This document shows positions 17,684 to 25,736 of a stretch of DNA of 38,779 nt, piece after piece (the first letter of the stretch is position 1; every line of letters begins with the position of its first letter). The DNA is taken from NCBI GenBank assembly GCA_947475685.1, contig CANJNC010000032.1, positions 1 to 38,779 of the forward strand, given 5' to 3'. A model generated the notes under the pieces. It made no database searches and was not told where the DNA came from. It worked only from the letters and a program-made list of their open reading frames with translations. A program made the position numbers and the translations under genes. This DNA is from Comamonadaceae bacterium. Lineage in GTDB: Bacteria; Pseudomonadota; Gammaproteobacteria; Burkholderiales; Burkholderiaceae_C.

Positions 17684-18457
17684 ATGAATTTGCTTGCCGC
17701 CAACTTGGTCGATCAGTTTTATTCACTGATTTGGCCCTTGTTGCGCATTTCAGCTTTTTTAACCTTCGCCTCCATTTACTCCATTCGAGCGGTCAATTTG
17801 CGCGTGCGAATCACCCTGGCCTTGGTGTTGACGATTTTTCTGGTCTTGCAGTTGCGATTGGAGATGCCCCGAATTGATCCCTTGACCATTGAAGGCTTGA
17901 GAGAGATCTTTAACCAGCTCTTCATTGGCTTTACCATGGCGTTGATCATGCAGTTGGCAACCGCCTCGGTGGTGGTCGCCGGTCAAGCGGTCTCCAACTC
18001 CATGGGCCTGTCCATCGCCAATATGATTGACCCCACCTTAGGCAATGTGCCCTTGACCTCTCAGTTTTTCACGATTTTAGGAACCTTGATATTTGTATCA
18101 ACCGGAGGAGACTTGATTGTGTTTGGCATCTTGCTGGATTCCTTTGAATATTTCCCCATCGGCAAGACCATGTTCAGCCAAGATTTGATGGGCAAGATCA
18201 TCTCCTGGAGTTCGATTGTGTATGTGGGCTCGGTATTGATCTCTTTGCCAGTCATGATCACCTTGCTGTTTGTCAACGTGGGGCTGGGCTTTGTCACGCG
18301 CGCCGCCCCTAGTTTGAACATCTTCTCGGTTGGATTTCCAGCCATGATGTTCACCGGCTTTTTGGTCTTGTGGTTGGCCATTCCCAGCATGTTGTCAAGA
18401 ATTGATTGGCTCTGGGTTCAGAGTTTTAACCAAATGCGTGCTTTGATGCATCCATGA
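17684..18457 (+). CDS. fliR: Flagellar export gate protein FliR
   Basis: FliR caps the FliP-FliQ helical assembly and links it to FlhB. The 257-residue product is a multi-spanning membrane protein with several hydrophobic helices (for example FLTFASIYSI, ALVLTIFLVLQL, FTMALIMQLATASVVVAGQ). The family-typical GQAVSNSMGLSIANMIDPTLGN segment is present. It begins seven bases after fliQ and is followed 51 bases later by flhB, the common order. Confidence 0.95.
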   Translation: MNLLAANLVDQFYSLIWPLLRISAFLTFASIYSIRAVNLRVRITLALVLTIFLVLQLRLEMPRIDPLTIEGLREIFNQLFIGFTMALIMQLATASVVVAGQAVSNSMGLSIANMIDPTLGNVPLTSQFFTILGTLIFVSTGGDLIVFGILLDSFEYFPIGKTMFSQDLMGKIISWSSIVYVGSVLISLPVMITLLFVNVGLGFVTRAAPSLNIFSVGFPAMMFTGFLVLWLAIPSMLSRIDWLWVQSFNQMRALMHP

Positions 18458-18508
18458 TGGCATTGAGCAGTGTTTATAAGCAAAGCAAAACAAGAATGGG
18501 TTTAATCC

Positions 18509-19666
18509 ATGGCTGAAGAAAGTTCATCAGAGCGAACGGAAGAGCCCACGGCCAGGCGTTTGGAGAAAGCGCGCGAAGAGGGTCAGATCGCAAGATCGGT
18601 CGAATTGAACACGGCCGTTTTGTTGGTGACCGCTACGCTGTTTTTTACCTTCTCTGGGCAGTGGATGTTTGACAAGCTAGGTCAACTCTTTGTGTATCAA
18701 TTGCAGTTTGATCGCAAAGTCATGGACAAAGCGGAGTTGCTGCCTGCTATTTTTGCGCAAAGTGTGCTTGATGGGTATGTGATCATCTTTCCCATCATGA
18801 TCACCCTGGCGGTTTTGGCGATATTGTCAACGGGCTTGACGGGCGGATTTATTTTTTCTGCCAAACTGTTGATGCCCAATTTTGGCAAACTCAATCCCTT
18901 GAGTGGGTTGGCCAGAATTTTTGGCATCAAAGCCCTCATTGAGCTTGGCAAATCCATTCTGAAGTTTTCGATCGTGACGGTCATCTTGTACTTCACCGTC
19001 ATGCACAACATGGAGGCCTTACTGAATTTGAACCGCATGGACTTGAACGTTGCGGTCAAGCAAGCCGGTGGCATGATTGTGGATGCATGTTTTTGGATGA
19101 GCATGGGTTTGGTGTTCATTGCGCTTTTGGATGTTCCACTTCAAATCTACCAAGTCAATAAAAAATTAAAAATGACCAAACAAGAGGTCAAAGACGAGAT
19201 GAAAGACTCGGAGGGTCGTCCAGAGATCAAAGCGCAGATCAGGCGGCGTCAAAGAGAGATGGCAAACAATAAAATGATGGGCAAGGTCAAAGACGCCGAT
19301 GTGGTCATCACCAATCCACAGCACTTTGCCGTGGCCTTGCAATACGACCCCACGTCTGACGGAGCACCCATATTGATTGCCAAGGGTGCAGATGAATTGG
19401 CCAGAAAAATCCGAGAAATCGCCAAAGAGGAAGGCGTTGAGATCTTTGAGGCCCCGGAGTTGGCCCGTGCGCTTTACTTCACCACCAAACTTGACGCGAT
19501 CATTCCTGAGGAGTTGTACCATGCCGTTGCCCAAGTCATTGCCTATGTCTTTAGCTTGAACGATGCGTATTCAAAGTCCTCAAGATTTGTCAAACCCAAG
19601 CCCAAAATACCTGAAAATATGCGTTTTGATGAAAACGGCTACTTGATGGACAATGCAGTAGCATGA
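18509..19666 (+). CDS. flhB: Flagellar export switch protein FlhB
   Basis: FlhB is the substrate-specificity switch of the export apparatus, cleaving itself to move from rod/hook to filament substrates. The 385-residue product starts with the typical charged segment SSSERTEEPTARRLEKAREEG, has four membrane helices, and then the cytoplasmic domain. The cleavage loop reads N269-P270-Q271-H272 rather than NPTH. Asn and Pro, the residues needed for cleavage, are kept, and the conserved His is present. The remainder (FAVALQYD, GADELARKIREIAKEEGVEIFEAPELARALY) is standard. The hook-length ruler FliK, which normally triggers the switch, is not encoded in this window. Confidence 0.96.
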   Translation: MAEESSSERTEEPTARRLEKAREEGQIARSVELNTAVLLVTATLFFTFSGQWMFDKLGQLFVYQLQFDRKVMDKAELLPAIFAQSVLDGYVIIFPIMITLAVLAILSTGLTGGFIFSAKLLMPNFGKLNPLSGLARIFGIKALIELGKSILKFSIVTVILYFTVMHNMEALLNLNRMDLNVAVKQAGGMIVDACFWMSMGLVFIALLDVPLQIYQVNKKLKMTKQEVKDEMKDSEGRPEIKAQIRRRQREMANNKMMGKVKDADVVITNPQHFAVALQYDPTSDGAPILIAKGADELARKIREIAKEEGVEIFEAPELARALYFTTKLDAIIPEELYHAVAQVIAYVFSLNDAYSKSSRFVKPKPKIPENMRFDENGYLMDNAVA

Positions 19667-19722
19667 CAGCTGCATGAGTGCAATTTTCTTAATCCCGCGA
19701 CGTATTCTTTGAAGGCCAAGAC

Positions 19723-21558
19723 TTGACCGATTTTTTCCAAAGCCCGAGTGACAAGCTTCGCTTAGAGATGATGCTCAAGTCCTTGAGCGCGGGCGACTTG
19801 AATCTGGCCATTTTGGGAGACGATGAGGTGGCCTTGGCTTTTTACGCCAGGAAAATCTACGAGCACCTTAAATCCGATCCAAATGCACAAGTGGACTTGT
19901 GCTTGTCTGCAGATGCGGAGAAGTTGGTTCAACGGTTCAATCAAATTTTGTCCGAATTGACCTTGGATGAGGCCTTGGACAAGTCGGCCAAGCCCCCGCA
20001 AAAGCGATTTTTGATTTTTCCAGACACGCAATTCATCCAAGACTTTGAGTTGCAACTCTTGGCCAGGCTCATCAATGGTTTGCCAGCCAGCAATTTGTTT
20101 GTGGTGCTCATCTTCAATAAGCGTGAGCCTTTTGAGAAAAAACTCCAGTCCTTTGGTAAAAACTTGGTCCAATGGATTTTGGAGAGTGAGCACCCTTTCA
20201 CCCCATCCAATTTCTCGCTTGGGCAAGATTGGAGCACAGCGCCAAAAGAGGAAGTCATGAGTGCCAAAGATTTCAAGGCTCGTCAAAAGTCCTTGCTGGG
20301 TGCTCAAGAAGGAGATGATTTTCTCAACCAAAGCCCCTTGGGGACGGCATCGAAAGAATTGACAAAGCTCTCCAATCAAGCGGGTTTGGGCAGGACGGAA
20401 CCTGTCTTGTCCGAAGAGGAGTTGATGGCCGCCGTGCGCTCAGTCCAAGAGCAGTTGGACAAAGAGGATGCAGCCCAAATGGCGGCGGCCCCAGACACTT
20501 CAAGTCCTTCTGCAAAGGGGAGTCGGCTCGGTTGGGGCTTGCTTTTTGGACTCTTGATTTCCATGGGTGTCTTGGGTGCAGTCTACAAAGAACGCATTTT
20601 GCAAGAAGTTGAAAGCATGAAGTCGTACTTGGCTGGTCCAAGTTGGGAGAAAAAGCTGGCGGGCAAAACAGCCACTGAGGCATCTTCTGCGGTCAACCAA
20701 GACAAGGAGGCGGCGGACCCAGGCGCAGAAGTCAAGCAGCAAACCGCCACCCCTACTGAACCTGGCTCCAAAGACATTGAAGTCAAAGAAGACGCTCAGT
20801 TGCGTGAAAAGCAGCCCACCGTTGGCATGTCCAGCACCACCAAGATGCCGATCAAATTGGGGGAGTCCTTGATCCCAGACAAAGAAGCTGTGTTGACAGC
20901 CCAAGAGCTCAAGGACAAGCCCAAGGATGAAAGCAAGACCGCCCCGAAGCTTCAAGCCTCCAAGCCTGAGCTTGGGACGGTTCAAAACAATGTGCCCAAT
21001 GCACCTTTCAAAGCGTCCCCTGCCACAGCTAAAGAGACCCAGGCGCCTTTGACCGAGAAGCCCGATTTGAAGGTGGCGCCTTTATCACCAGGCAAAAATA
21101 CGCTGAAAGAGGAGCCCTTGAGGATTCCGATTTTGAAGGACACGTCTCCCATTCAAGACCCCAAAGCGCAAGCCAAAGAGTCGCTCAAGCCGGTATACAA
21201 AGAACCCAAAGAGCCCTCTTCTGGCAATTCCACCCCTCAAGGTGGTGCGATTGGCGCTGTTCCCAAAACCGATTTGGATTGGGTCAATGCCTTGCCAGAA
21301 AATGCTTGGGTCCTACAGTTGGCGGCCACGCCAAAAAAAGCTGAGATACTGGCTCTGAAGGCCTCCCAACCCGCCTTTGGGAGCGCTCAAGTCTTGCTCA
21401 CCAAGAACCCGAATTCTGCCAAGACTTACTATATTTTGATCAAAGGCCCAATTTCCTCCAAAGAGGATGCGCAGGCCTTGATCGCTACAACGCCCGCTTT
21501 AAGCGGAGCATGGCTCAGGACATCCAAGTCTTTGAAGGCCCAGTTCCGGGGGAATTGA
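19723..21558 (+). CDS. SPOR-domain membrane protein following flhB (DamX-like layout)
   Basis: A 611-residue protein of three parts. Residues 1-170 look like a degenerate ATPase-type fold: AILGDDEV sits where a P-loop would be but lacks GKS/T, and RFLIFPDTQF resembles a Walker B strand. A single membrane segment lies at about 268-288. A long Lys/Glu/Pro linker leads to a C-terminal SPOR-like domain (about 520-611, WVLQLAATPKKAEILAL...YYILIKGPISSKEDAQALI). SPOR domains bind glycan strands denuded of peptides. The layout recalls DamX, but location next to flhB suggests a cell-wall role tied to the flagellum, which is inference. The start is TTG with an AAGG site seven bases upstream. Confidence 0.75.
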   Translation: MTDFFQSPSDKLRLEMMLKSLSAGDLNLAILGDDEVALAFYARKIYEHLKSDPNAQVDLCLSADAEKLVQRFNQILSELTLDEALDKSAKPPQKRFLIFPDTQFIQDFELQLLARLINGLPASNLFVVLIFNKREPFEKKLQSFGKNLVQWILESEHPFTPSNFSLGQDWSTAPKEEVMSAKDFKARQKSLLGAQEGDDFLNQSPLGTASKELTKLSNQAGLGRTEPVLSEEELMAAVRSVQEQLDKEDAAQMAAAPDTSSPSAKGSRLGWGLLFGLLISMGVLGAVYKERILQEVESMKSYLAGPSWEKKLAGKTATEASSAVNQDKEAADPGAEVKQQTATPTEPGSKDIEVKEDAQLREKQPTVGMSSTTKMPIKLGESLIPDKEAVLTAQELKDKPKDESKTAPKLQASKPELGTVQNNVPNAPFKASPATAKETQAPLTEKPDLKVAPLSPGKNTLKEEPLRIPILKDTSPIQDPKAQAKESLKPVYKEPKEPSSGNSTPQGGAIGAVPKTDLDWVNALPENAWVLQLAATPKKAEILALKASQPAFGSAQVLLTKNPNSAKTYYILIKGPISSKEDAQALIATTPALSGAWLRTSKSLKAQFRGN

Positions 21559-21630
21559 AATCTTGATAGCCTCGGTGAGGGCCTTGGACCCAAGAGCAGC
21601 TTAAAGTTGCGGGTGGAGAAAGTGTGGGGT

Positions 21631-21690
21631 TGGCACCGTGTGAGCCGGGAGACTTGACGTGTTAAAGTTAAGCCATGCAAGAGTCGATGC
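21631..21690 (+). promoter_or_regulatory. Candidate flagellar promoters upstream of the 21720 gene
   Basis: Two weak signals lie in this 161-base gap. TGGCACC at 21631 with GC at 21644-21645 keeps the sigma-54 register, but the -12 box is GAGC instead of TTGC. TAAAGTTA at 21663 with GTCGAT at 21683 resembles a sigma-28 (FliA) promoter with a spacer one base longer than usual. Either could be chance. Confidence 0.3.
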
Positions 21691-21719
21691 TTCATTGATC
21701 AATTCAAAGGACACAAAGG

Positions 21720-22109
21720 ATGAATACGGAAATCCAAGACCACCATGATGATGGCCACGCCCTTCCGCCTTCTTTTGTCAATCCTATGGGTGTACCTGCA
21801 GATCTAATGCCCTTTGTGGGCGCCAAGGGCGCTCACGTGGAGGGCATTGAAAAAACCTTGGACGATATCACCGAGGTGGTGGATCAAATTCGCACCGACC
21901 TTTTAGATGGCGACGAGCATGCCATCGAGCTCATGCAAAGAAGTCCTGGGAGTCGACTCGCAGTCGATGCTCAGAATGCCACACCTAAAGTTACGGTTTT
22001 CAGTGCCGATAAATGGGATGAAGAATATAAAGTTCGAATTGATGCATTGCGTCAATCGGTGGATGAGCTCAATGCGAGGCTAGACGCTTTCAAGCGAACA
22101 AGGGTTTGA
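21720..22109 (+). CDS. Small acidic protein of unknown function in the flagellar cluster
   Basis: I do not recognise this 129-residue protein. It is soluble and acidic, with no signal peptide or membrane segment. The N-terminus is His/Asp-rich (QDHHDDGH), and two helical stretches (about 40-75 and 98-125) look able to form coiled coils. The ATG has a good AAAGGA site eight bases upstream. It lies between the SPOR-domain gene and a membrane-anchored coiled-coil gene on the same strand, and its strand and spacing suggest it belongs with the flagellar genes. It might be a chaperone-like or scaffold protein, but nothing in the sequence proves this. Confidence 0.65.
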   Translation: MNTEIQDHHDDGHALPPSFVNPMGVPADLMPFVGAKGAHVEGIEKTLDDITEVVDQIRTDLLDGDEHAIELMQRSPGSRLAVDAQNATPKVTVFSADKWDEEYKVRIDALRQSVDELNARLDAFKRTRV

Positions 22110-22112
22110 ACA

Positions 22113-22128
22113 AAGACCCCTTGGTCTT
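22113..22128 (+). other. Short hairpin between two small genes
   Basis: AAGACC-CCTT-GGTCTT is a perfect six-base-pair stem just after the stop of the preceding gene. No T-run follows, so it is more likely an mRNA-end or processing structure than a terminator, if it acts at all. Confidence 0.25.
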
Positions 22129-22205
22129 AAGGCGTGTTAGGCTTGCTGTTCATTGGCTGATTCACTCTCAATGCATGTTTCCTCACACTAACCAAGTCAA
22201 GCCCC

Positions 22206-23231
22206 ATGAGTACAGATACAGCATCAACTGAACAGCACGCTGACCTCGAGTTCAACGATGGCGCTGACCTGCATTTGGACCTGGCAGAAATAGAGGCAGG
22301 TTTGGAAGAGCTCAAAGAGGTCACCCTGGACAGCAATGAGCTTGCCAGACAACTTGAAGACTTGACTGGGGTGGTGCTCAATTCAGCTGAGGCCTCGACA
22401 CGTTCAGCATCGGTTGCAGCGGACGTCTCGGGTGACTTGCAAAAGGTCATGGCCAGCATCAATGCGGCGCATCAAAGGAGCGTGTCACACTCAAGAATCA
22501 TGTTGGGTGCGATGTTGATCTTTATTCTGATCTCGGTGGGAACCTTCTTTGCGATTTCGACTCGAATGCGTCAAAACATCATTCAGCTCGATGCCTTGTC
22601 CATGGCCGTTGGCAAACGGGTGGTGGATTTGGATGCCACCTTGGGCACCTTCACCGAGTCTACGCAGTCCTTTAATGAACTCACGGAAAAACTAGAAAAG
22701 CTCAGTGAAGCTCAAGGTGGCATTGAGAAAAAGTTTGACGAAGTCACCAAAGCCGTATCAACCGTACCTGGACAAATTGCCGACCAGTCTGGCAAAGGCT
22801 TGGACGGAAAATTCACTTCCATTGAAAAGCAACTTCAGGCCTTGGATGCAAAAATTGTGGCCCTCACCAATCGTCCTCAAGCCGCACCATCTTCTCCTGG
22901 ACTGAGCCAGCAGGCCCTCTCAGCTGAGCTGCAAAAGCTCAAAAGCGAGTTGCAACAAACCGCTATGAAAGCGAGAGAAACTGCGCCTCCAACTCCGCCC
23001 GCACCTGCCAAACAACCGACTCCAAAAGTTGACAAGCCCGAGGCAAAACCATTGCCTGAGGCCAAAGTGGAGAGGAAGACCAAGCCTGAAAGTGAGCCCA
23101 AAGTGGAAGTCAAAGCGTCTGCGTCGCCTGCGCCCGCTGAGGTCGTGGCCCCGCCTGCTGCTGCACCCATGCCCCAGTATCAGCCTGCTCGAGAAAAGAT
23201 GCTCGTCTACCCCAGACCCAACACCGATTAA
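22206..23231 (+). CDS. Membrane-anchored coiled-coil protein with Pro-rich tail
   Basis: I cannot assign a family to this 341-residue protein. It has an acidic N-terminal cytoplasmic region of about 95 residues, one membrane segment at about 97-117 (MLGAMLIFILISVGTFFAI), and a coiled-coil stretch (about 125-225) with a repeated pattern like an anchored tether. A Pro/Ala/Lys-rich tail (about 255-330) would be flexible and long enough to reach into the cell wall if the N-terminus is cytoplasmic. It shares this build (membrane anchor plus low-complexity Lys/Pro region) with the SPOR protein two genes upstream. It is the last + strand gene of the cluster, ending 21 bases from the convergent flagellin. 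The ribosome binding site is weak. Confidence 0.65.
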   Translation: MSTDTASTEQHADLEFNDGADLHLDLAEIEAGLEELKEVTLDSNELARQLEDLTGVVLNSAEASTRSASVAADVSGDLQKVMASINAAHQRSVSHSRIMLGAMLIFILISVGTFFAISTRMRQNIIQLDALSMAVGKRVVDLDATLGTFTESTQSFNELTEKLEKLSEAQGGIEKKFDEVTKAVSTVPGQIADQSGKGLDGKFTSIEKQLQALDAKIVALTNRPQAAPSSPGLSQQALSAELQKLKSELQQTAMKARETAPPTPPAPAKQPTPKVDKPEAKPLPEAKVERKTKPESEPKVEVKASASPAPAEVVAPPAAAPMPQYQPAREKMLVYPRPNTD

Positions 23232-23252
23232 GGCGTTGGACTGCGCTTTAGA

Positions 23253-25385
23253 TCAATGGCTCATGAATTCATATTTGAGTAAATTCAGCACCGCTTGGTC
23301 TGACAGATTGGCTTGTGCCAGCATGGCCGTGGCCGAGGCTTGGATGATTTGAGCTTTGGCAAGTGCGGTGGTCTCCGCTGCGATATCGGCACTGGTCAAA
23401 TTGCTATAGGCCGATGAGTTGTAGGTGCCCATGCTGGTGGCCAAGGTGTTTTGATAGCCCAATCGGTTGATCATTGCACCGCTGTATCCTTGAAGAGCCG
23501 AGACTTGGGAGATGGCACCATCGATGATGCTCAAGGCCGTGGTGGCTGTGGCGCTTGAGGAGATGTCGGCACTGGTGAGTTTTAAGTTTTGTGTCGTGCC
23601 GCCATAGGTGCCATTTTTAAATCCCAGTTTCTCAAAACTCGTGTTGCCTGCAGTCCCACTGGCCAGCGTGAAGGGTTTGCTAGAGCTCAGTGTCACACTT
23701 GAAATGTAGCCAAGTGCTGTGCCTACTGTGTTGGAGCCTGCCGTGATCCCAAGGCCAGCAAGACCCGCCGCCGTTGCGCCTGCGGTGGTGTCCATCCCCA
23801 TCGAAATGCTTCTTCCGTCTGTGGCTGTCAGTGTCAAGCCAGAGGTGTTGGAGCTTGCGACCACGCCGGTGCTGCCTGTATAGGCATTGATGTCTGCTGC
23901 GATGGTGCTTAAACTGCTTGCTGTTGTGAGGGCCAAGCTGATGGTGCTGCCATTTAAGTACAAGGAGTACGTGGCACTGGCCGTTGGCGTCGTAAAACCA
24001 CTGCCCACCAACACGTTGGCATTGGCTGTGGCCGTGACGCCCGTGTTGGCCGAGCTTTTGTTGATGGCCGCGGCACTCGCAATGGCACTGGACGCCTTGG
24101 TGACCGATGTGGTTGAGGCAAAGGTGGCGGTGTCATCGGTGCTCAGCGCACCGGCGATGCTGCGGCCATTGATGACGAGGTCACTGCTGCTCAAAGCCGT
24201 GGGCGCCAACGCCGAAGCGGTGGGCGCTTTGCTGGACACTTGTGCGACATTGGCCGTGTAGGTGCCAATTGCAAAATCCGAATTGCTCAGGGTGTTGCCA
24301 GGGGTCGTTCCAACCACGATCGAGCTGCCTGAATTGCTGTACAAGGAGTACGAGCCCACATAGGTCCCAGCGGCTGCAAGTCCAGTATTGGTGGCCGTGA
24401 TGTTGGCGTCAGAAAAGGCCAAGACAATGTTGCGCCCGTCACTCGCTTGCAAAACCACGCCGTGGGTGGCGTCGCCCCCGTCCGTTGCACTGACGCCAGT
24501 CAGACCCGTGTTTTGATTGATGGCAGTGACCACGGCTGCTCGGTTGACCGAGTAATCGCTGGTTGAGCTCAACGTCACGCTGATGCTTTTGCCATTCAAG
24601 GTGAAGGTGCCAGCCGTGGCAGCTCCAGGCAAGGTGGTCATGGAAGTGCCGCCCACGGTGGTGGTGCCTACAGTGGCGGTCACTTTGGTCGATGAGCTCA
24701 ATAAATTGATCGCCGCCGCCTTTGCAATTGCACTTCCTGCGTTCCCGCTTGAAGACAAATTGTCCGATGCCGCCAAACTCGCTCCAACCGTGTACCCATT
24801 GAGGATCAAGTCTCCTGAGGCCAAGGCCGTGGTGCTCGAACCCACCGAGCTCAGGGCCAGTGGGGTGCCCAGTCCCAAAGCGGCTGTCGTTGTGGTGGGC
24901 AAGCTCAAAGAGATGGTGTTGCCAGCTTCCGCGCCCACTTGAAGAGGGGCGCTACTGAGAGAGCCATTCATCAAGCTGTAGCCGTTGTAGGTCGCTTGCG
25001 TGGTGATGGTGTTGATTTGAGCCAAATATTGCGCGAAGGCGGCTTGGTTGGCTGCAAGGGTGTTTGCCGAAACGCTGGTGCTTGAAGACAGGGCCAAGGT
25101 TCTCATGCTTGCCAAAGTGGTTTGAATGCTGCTCAAAGAGGTGTCGACGATTTGCGTCATCGCAATGCCTTGATTGATGTTTTTATTGGCCTGCGCCAGA
25201 CCCAATATTTTTGCGTTCAAGGTGTTGGACATGCCGATGCCGGACGGGTCATCGGCCGAGCTGTTGATGCGCTTGAAGGTTGACAAGCGCTGGGTGGATG
25301 TGGCCATGGCCGTGTTTGCAGCGGCCATGGCATTGCCTGCAATCAAAGCGTTGATGTTTGAATTTCCAGATGCAATCGTGGTCAT
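23253..25385 (-). CDS. Second flagellin, divergent type with hook-IN modules
   Basis: A 710-residue flagellin-family protein. The N-terminal domain (QRLSTFKRINSSADDPSGIGMSNTL) and the C-terminal D0 helix (QIIQASATAMLAQANLSDQAVLNLL) are clear. The D1 segment that normally reads RxRELAVQ is replaced by SMRTLALSSST, and the protein ends in an extra YEFMSH tail after the usual terminal LL(R/K). The centre contains modules like those in the first flagellin (SSDLVINGRSIAGAL, AIASAAAIN, TGVTA; SDGRNI; GFKNGTYGG). ATG 25385 has a GGAA site about nine bases upstream. It may be a minor filament protein or a flagellin used under other conditions; no hook-junction signature allows it to be called FlgL. 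Confidence 0.9.
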   Translation of the reverse strand: MTTIASGNSNINALIAGNAMAAANTAMATSTQRLSTFKRINSSADDPSGIGMSNTLNAKILGLAQANKNINQGIAMTQIVDTSLSSIQTTLASMRTLALSSSTSVSANTLAANQAAFAQYLAQINTITTQATYNGYSLMNGSLSSAPLQVGAEAGNTISLSLPTTTTAALGLGTPLALSSVGSSTTALASGDLILNGYTVGASLAASDNLSSSGNAGSAIAKAAAINLLSSSTKVTATVGTTTVGGTSMTTLPGAATAGTFTLNGKSISVTLSSTSDYSVNRAAVVTAINQNTGLTGVSATDGGDATHGVVLQASDGRNIVLAFSDANITATNTGLAAAGTYVGSYSLYSNSGSSIVVGTTPGNTLSNSDFAIGTYTANVAQVSSKAPTASALAPTALSSSDLVINGRSIAGALSTDDTATFASTTSVTKASSAIASAAAINKSSANTGVTATANANVLVGSGFTTPTASATYSLYLNGSTISLALTTASSLSTIAADINAYTGSTGVVASSNTSGLTLTATDGRSISMGMDTTAGATAAGLAGLGITAGSNTVGTALGYISSVTLSSSKPFTLASGTAGNTSFEKLGFKNGTYGGTTQNLKLTSADISSSATATTALSIIDGAISQVSALQGYSGAMINRLGYQNTLATSMGTYNSSAYSNLTSADIAAETTALAKAQIIQASATAMLAQANLSDQAVLNLLKYEFMSH

Positions 25386-25736
25386 AAAAGTGTTCCAGCA
25401 AAAAGTTAAATATTTTTGAACTCAAGCCCTAAAGTATTTAGGAGTGGGTCCGATTCAGTGATTATGGGCAAATGTAACCATCTGTTCGAAAGGATTGAAT
25501 TTAGTTTAAAGCACGAAGTCAAAAAACTTGAGTCGTTTTACCTTGTAATAAAGGTAAAGCGCTGTAACGCTTGTATGGTTTTAATGGATCAGGACAGAGG
25601 CTTTTTGCGCCCAAGGCAGATGTGTTGAAACACGGACGCAGTGCGTGTTGAACCAAGACATGCCATAAAAAAAGGATCCGAAGATCCTTGGGCTTGAAAG
25701 TGCTTTGTGGTCTTGTGCCACGAGCGCCTTGAACGC
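25386..25736. other. Intergenic region between flagellin 2 and the glutamate-synthase-like gene
   Basis: This 351-base stretch should contain the promoter of the second flagellin near its left side and the terminator of the right-hand gene. An inverted repeat AAGCG...CGCTT lies near 25556-25572. The best sigma-28-like -10 box on the - strand is GCCCATAA at 25462-25469, but no TAAA -35 is found at the proper distance. No convincing gene is seen. Confidence 0.4.
25667..25689 (-). terminator. Strong intrinsic terminator of the glutamate-synthase-like gene
   Basis: On the - strand, AAGGATC-TTCG-GATCCTT forms a perfect seven-base-pair stem with a stable TTCG tetraloop, followed directly by a run of T. 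It starts about 48 bases after the stop codon. Confidence 0.88.

Noticed and set aside
23887..24942. Long + strand frames opposite the second flagellin
   Set aside because: Ala/Val-rich reverse images of the flagellin repeats, without start signals or known motifs.
25462..25503. GCCCATAA on the - strand as a sigma-28 promoter of flagellin 2
   Set aside because: One mismatch in the -10 box but no TAAA at the required distance; too weak to call as a feature.
25416..25628. A 70-codon frame in the gap upstream of flagellin 2
   Set aside because: It begins with TTG without a ribosome binding site and overlaps the expected promoter region of the flagellin.
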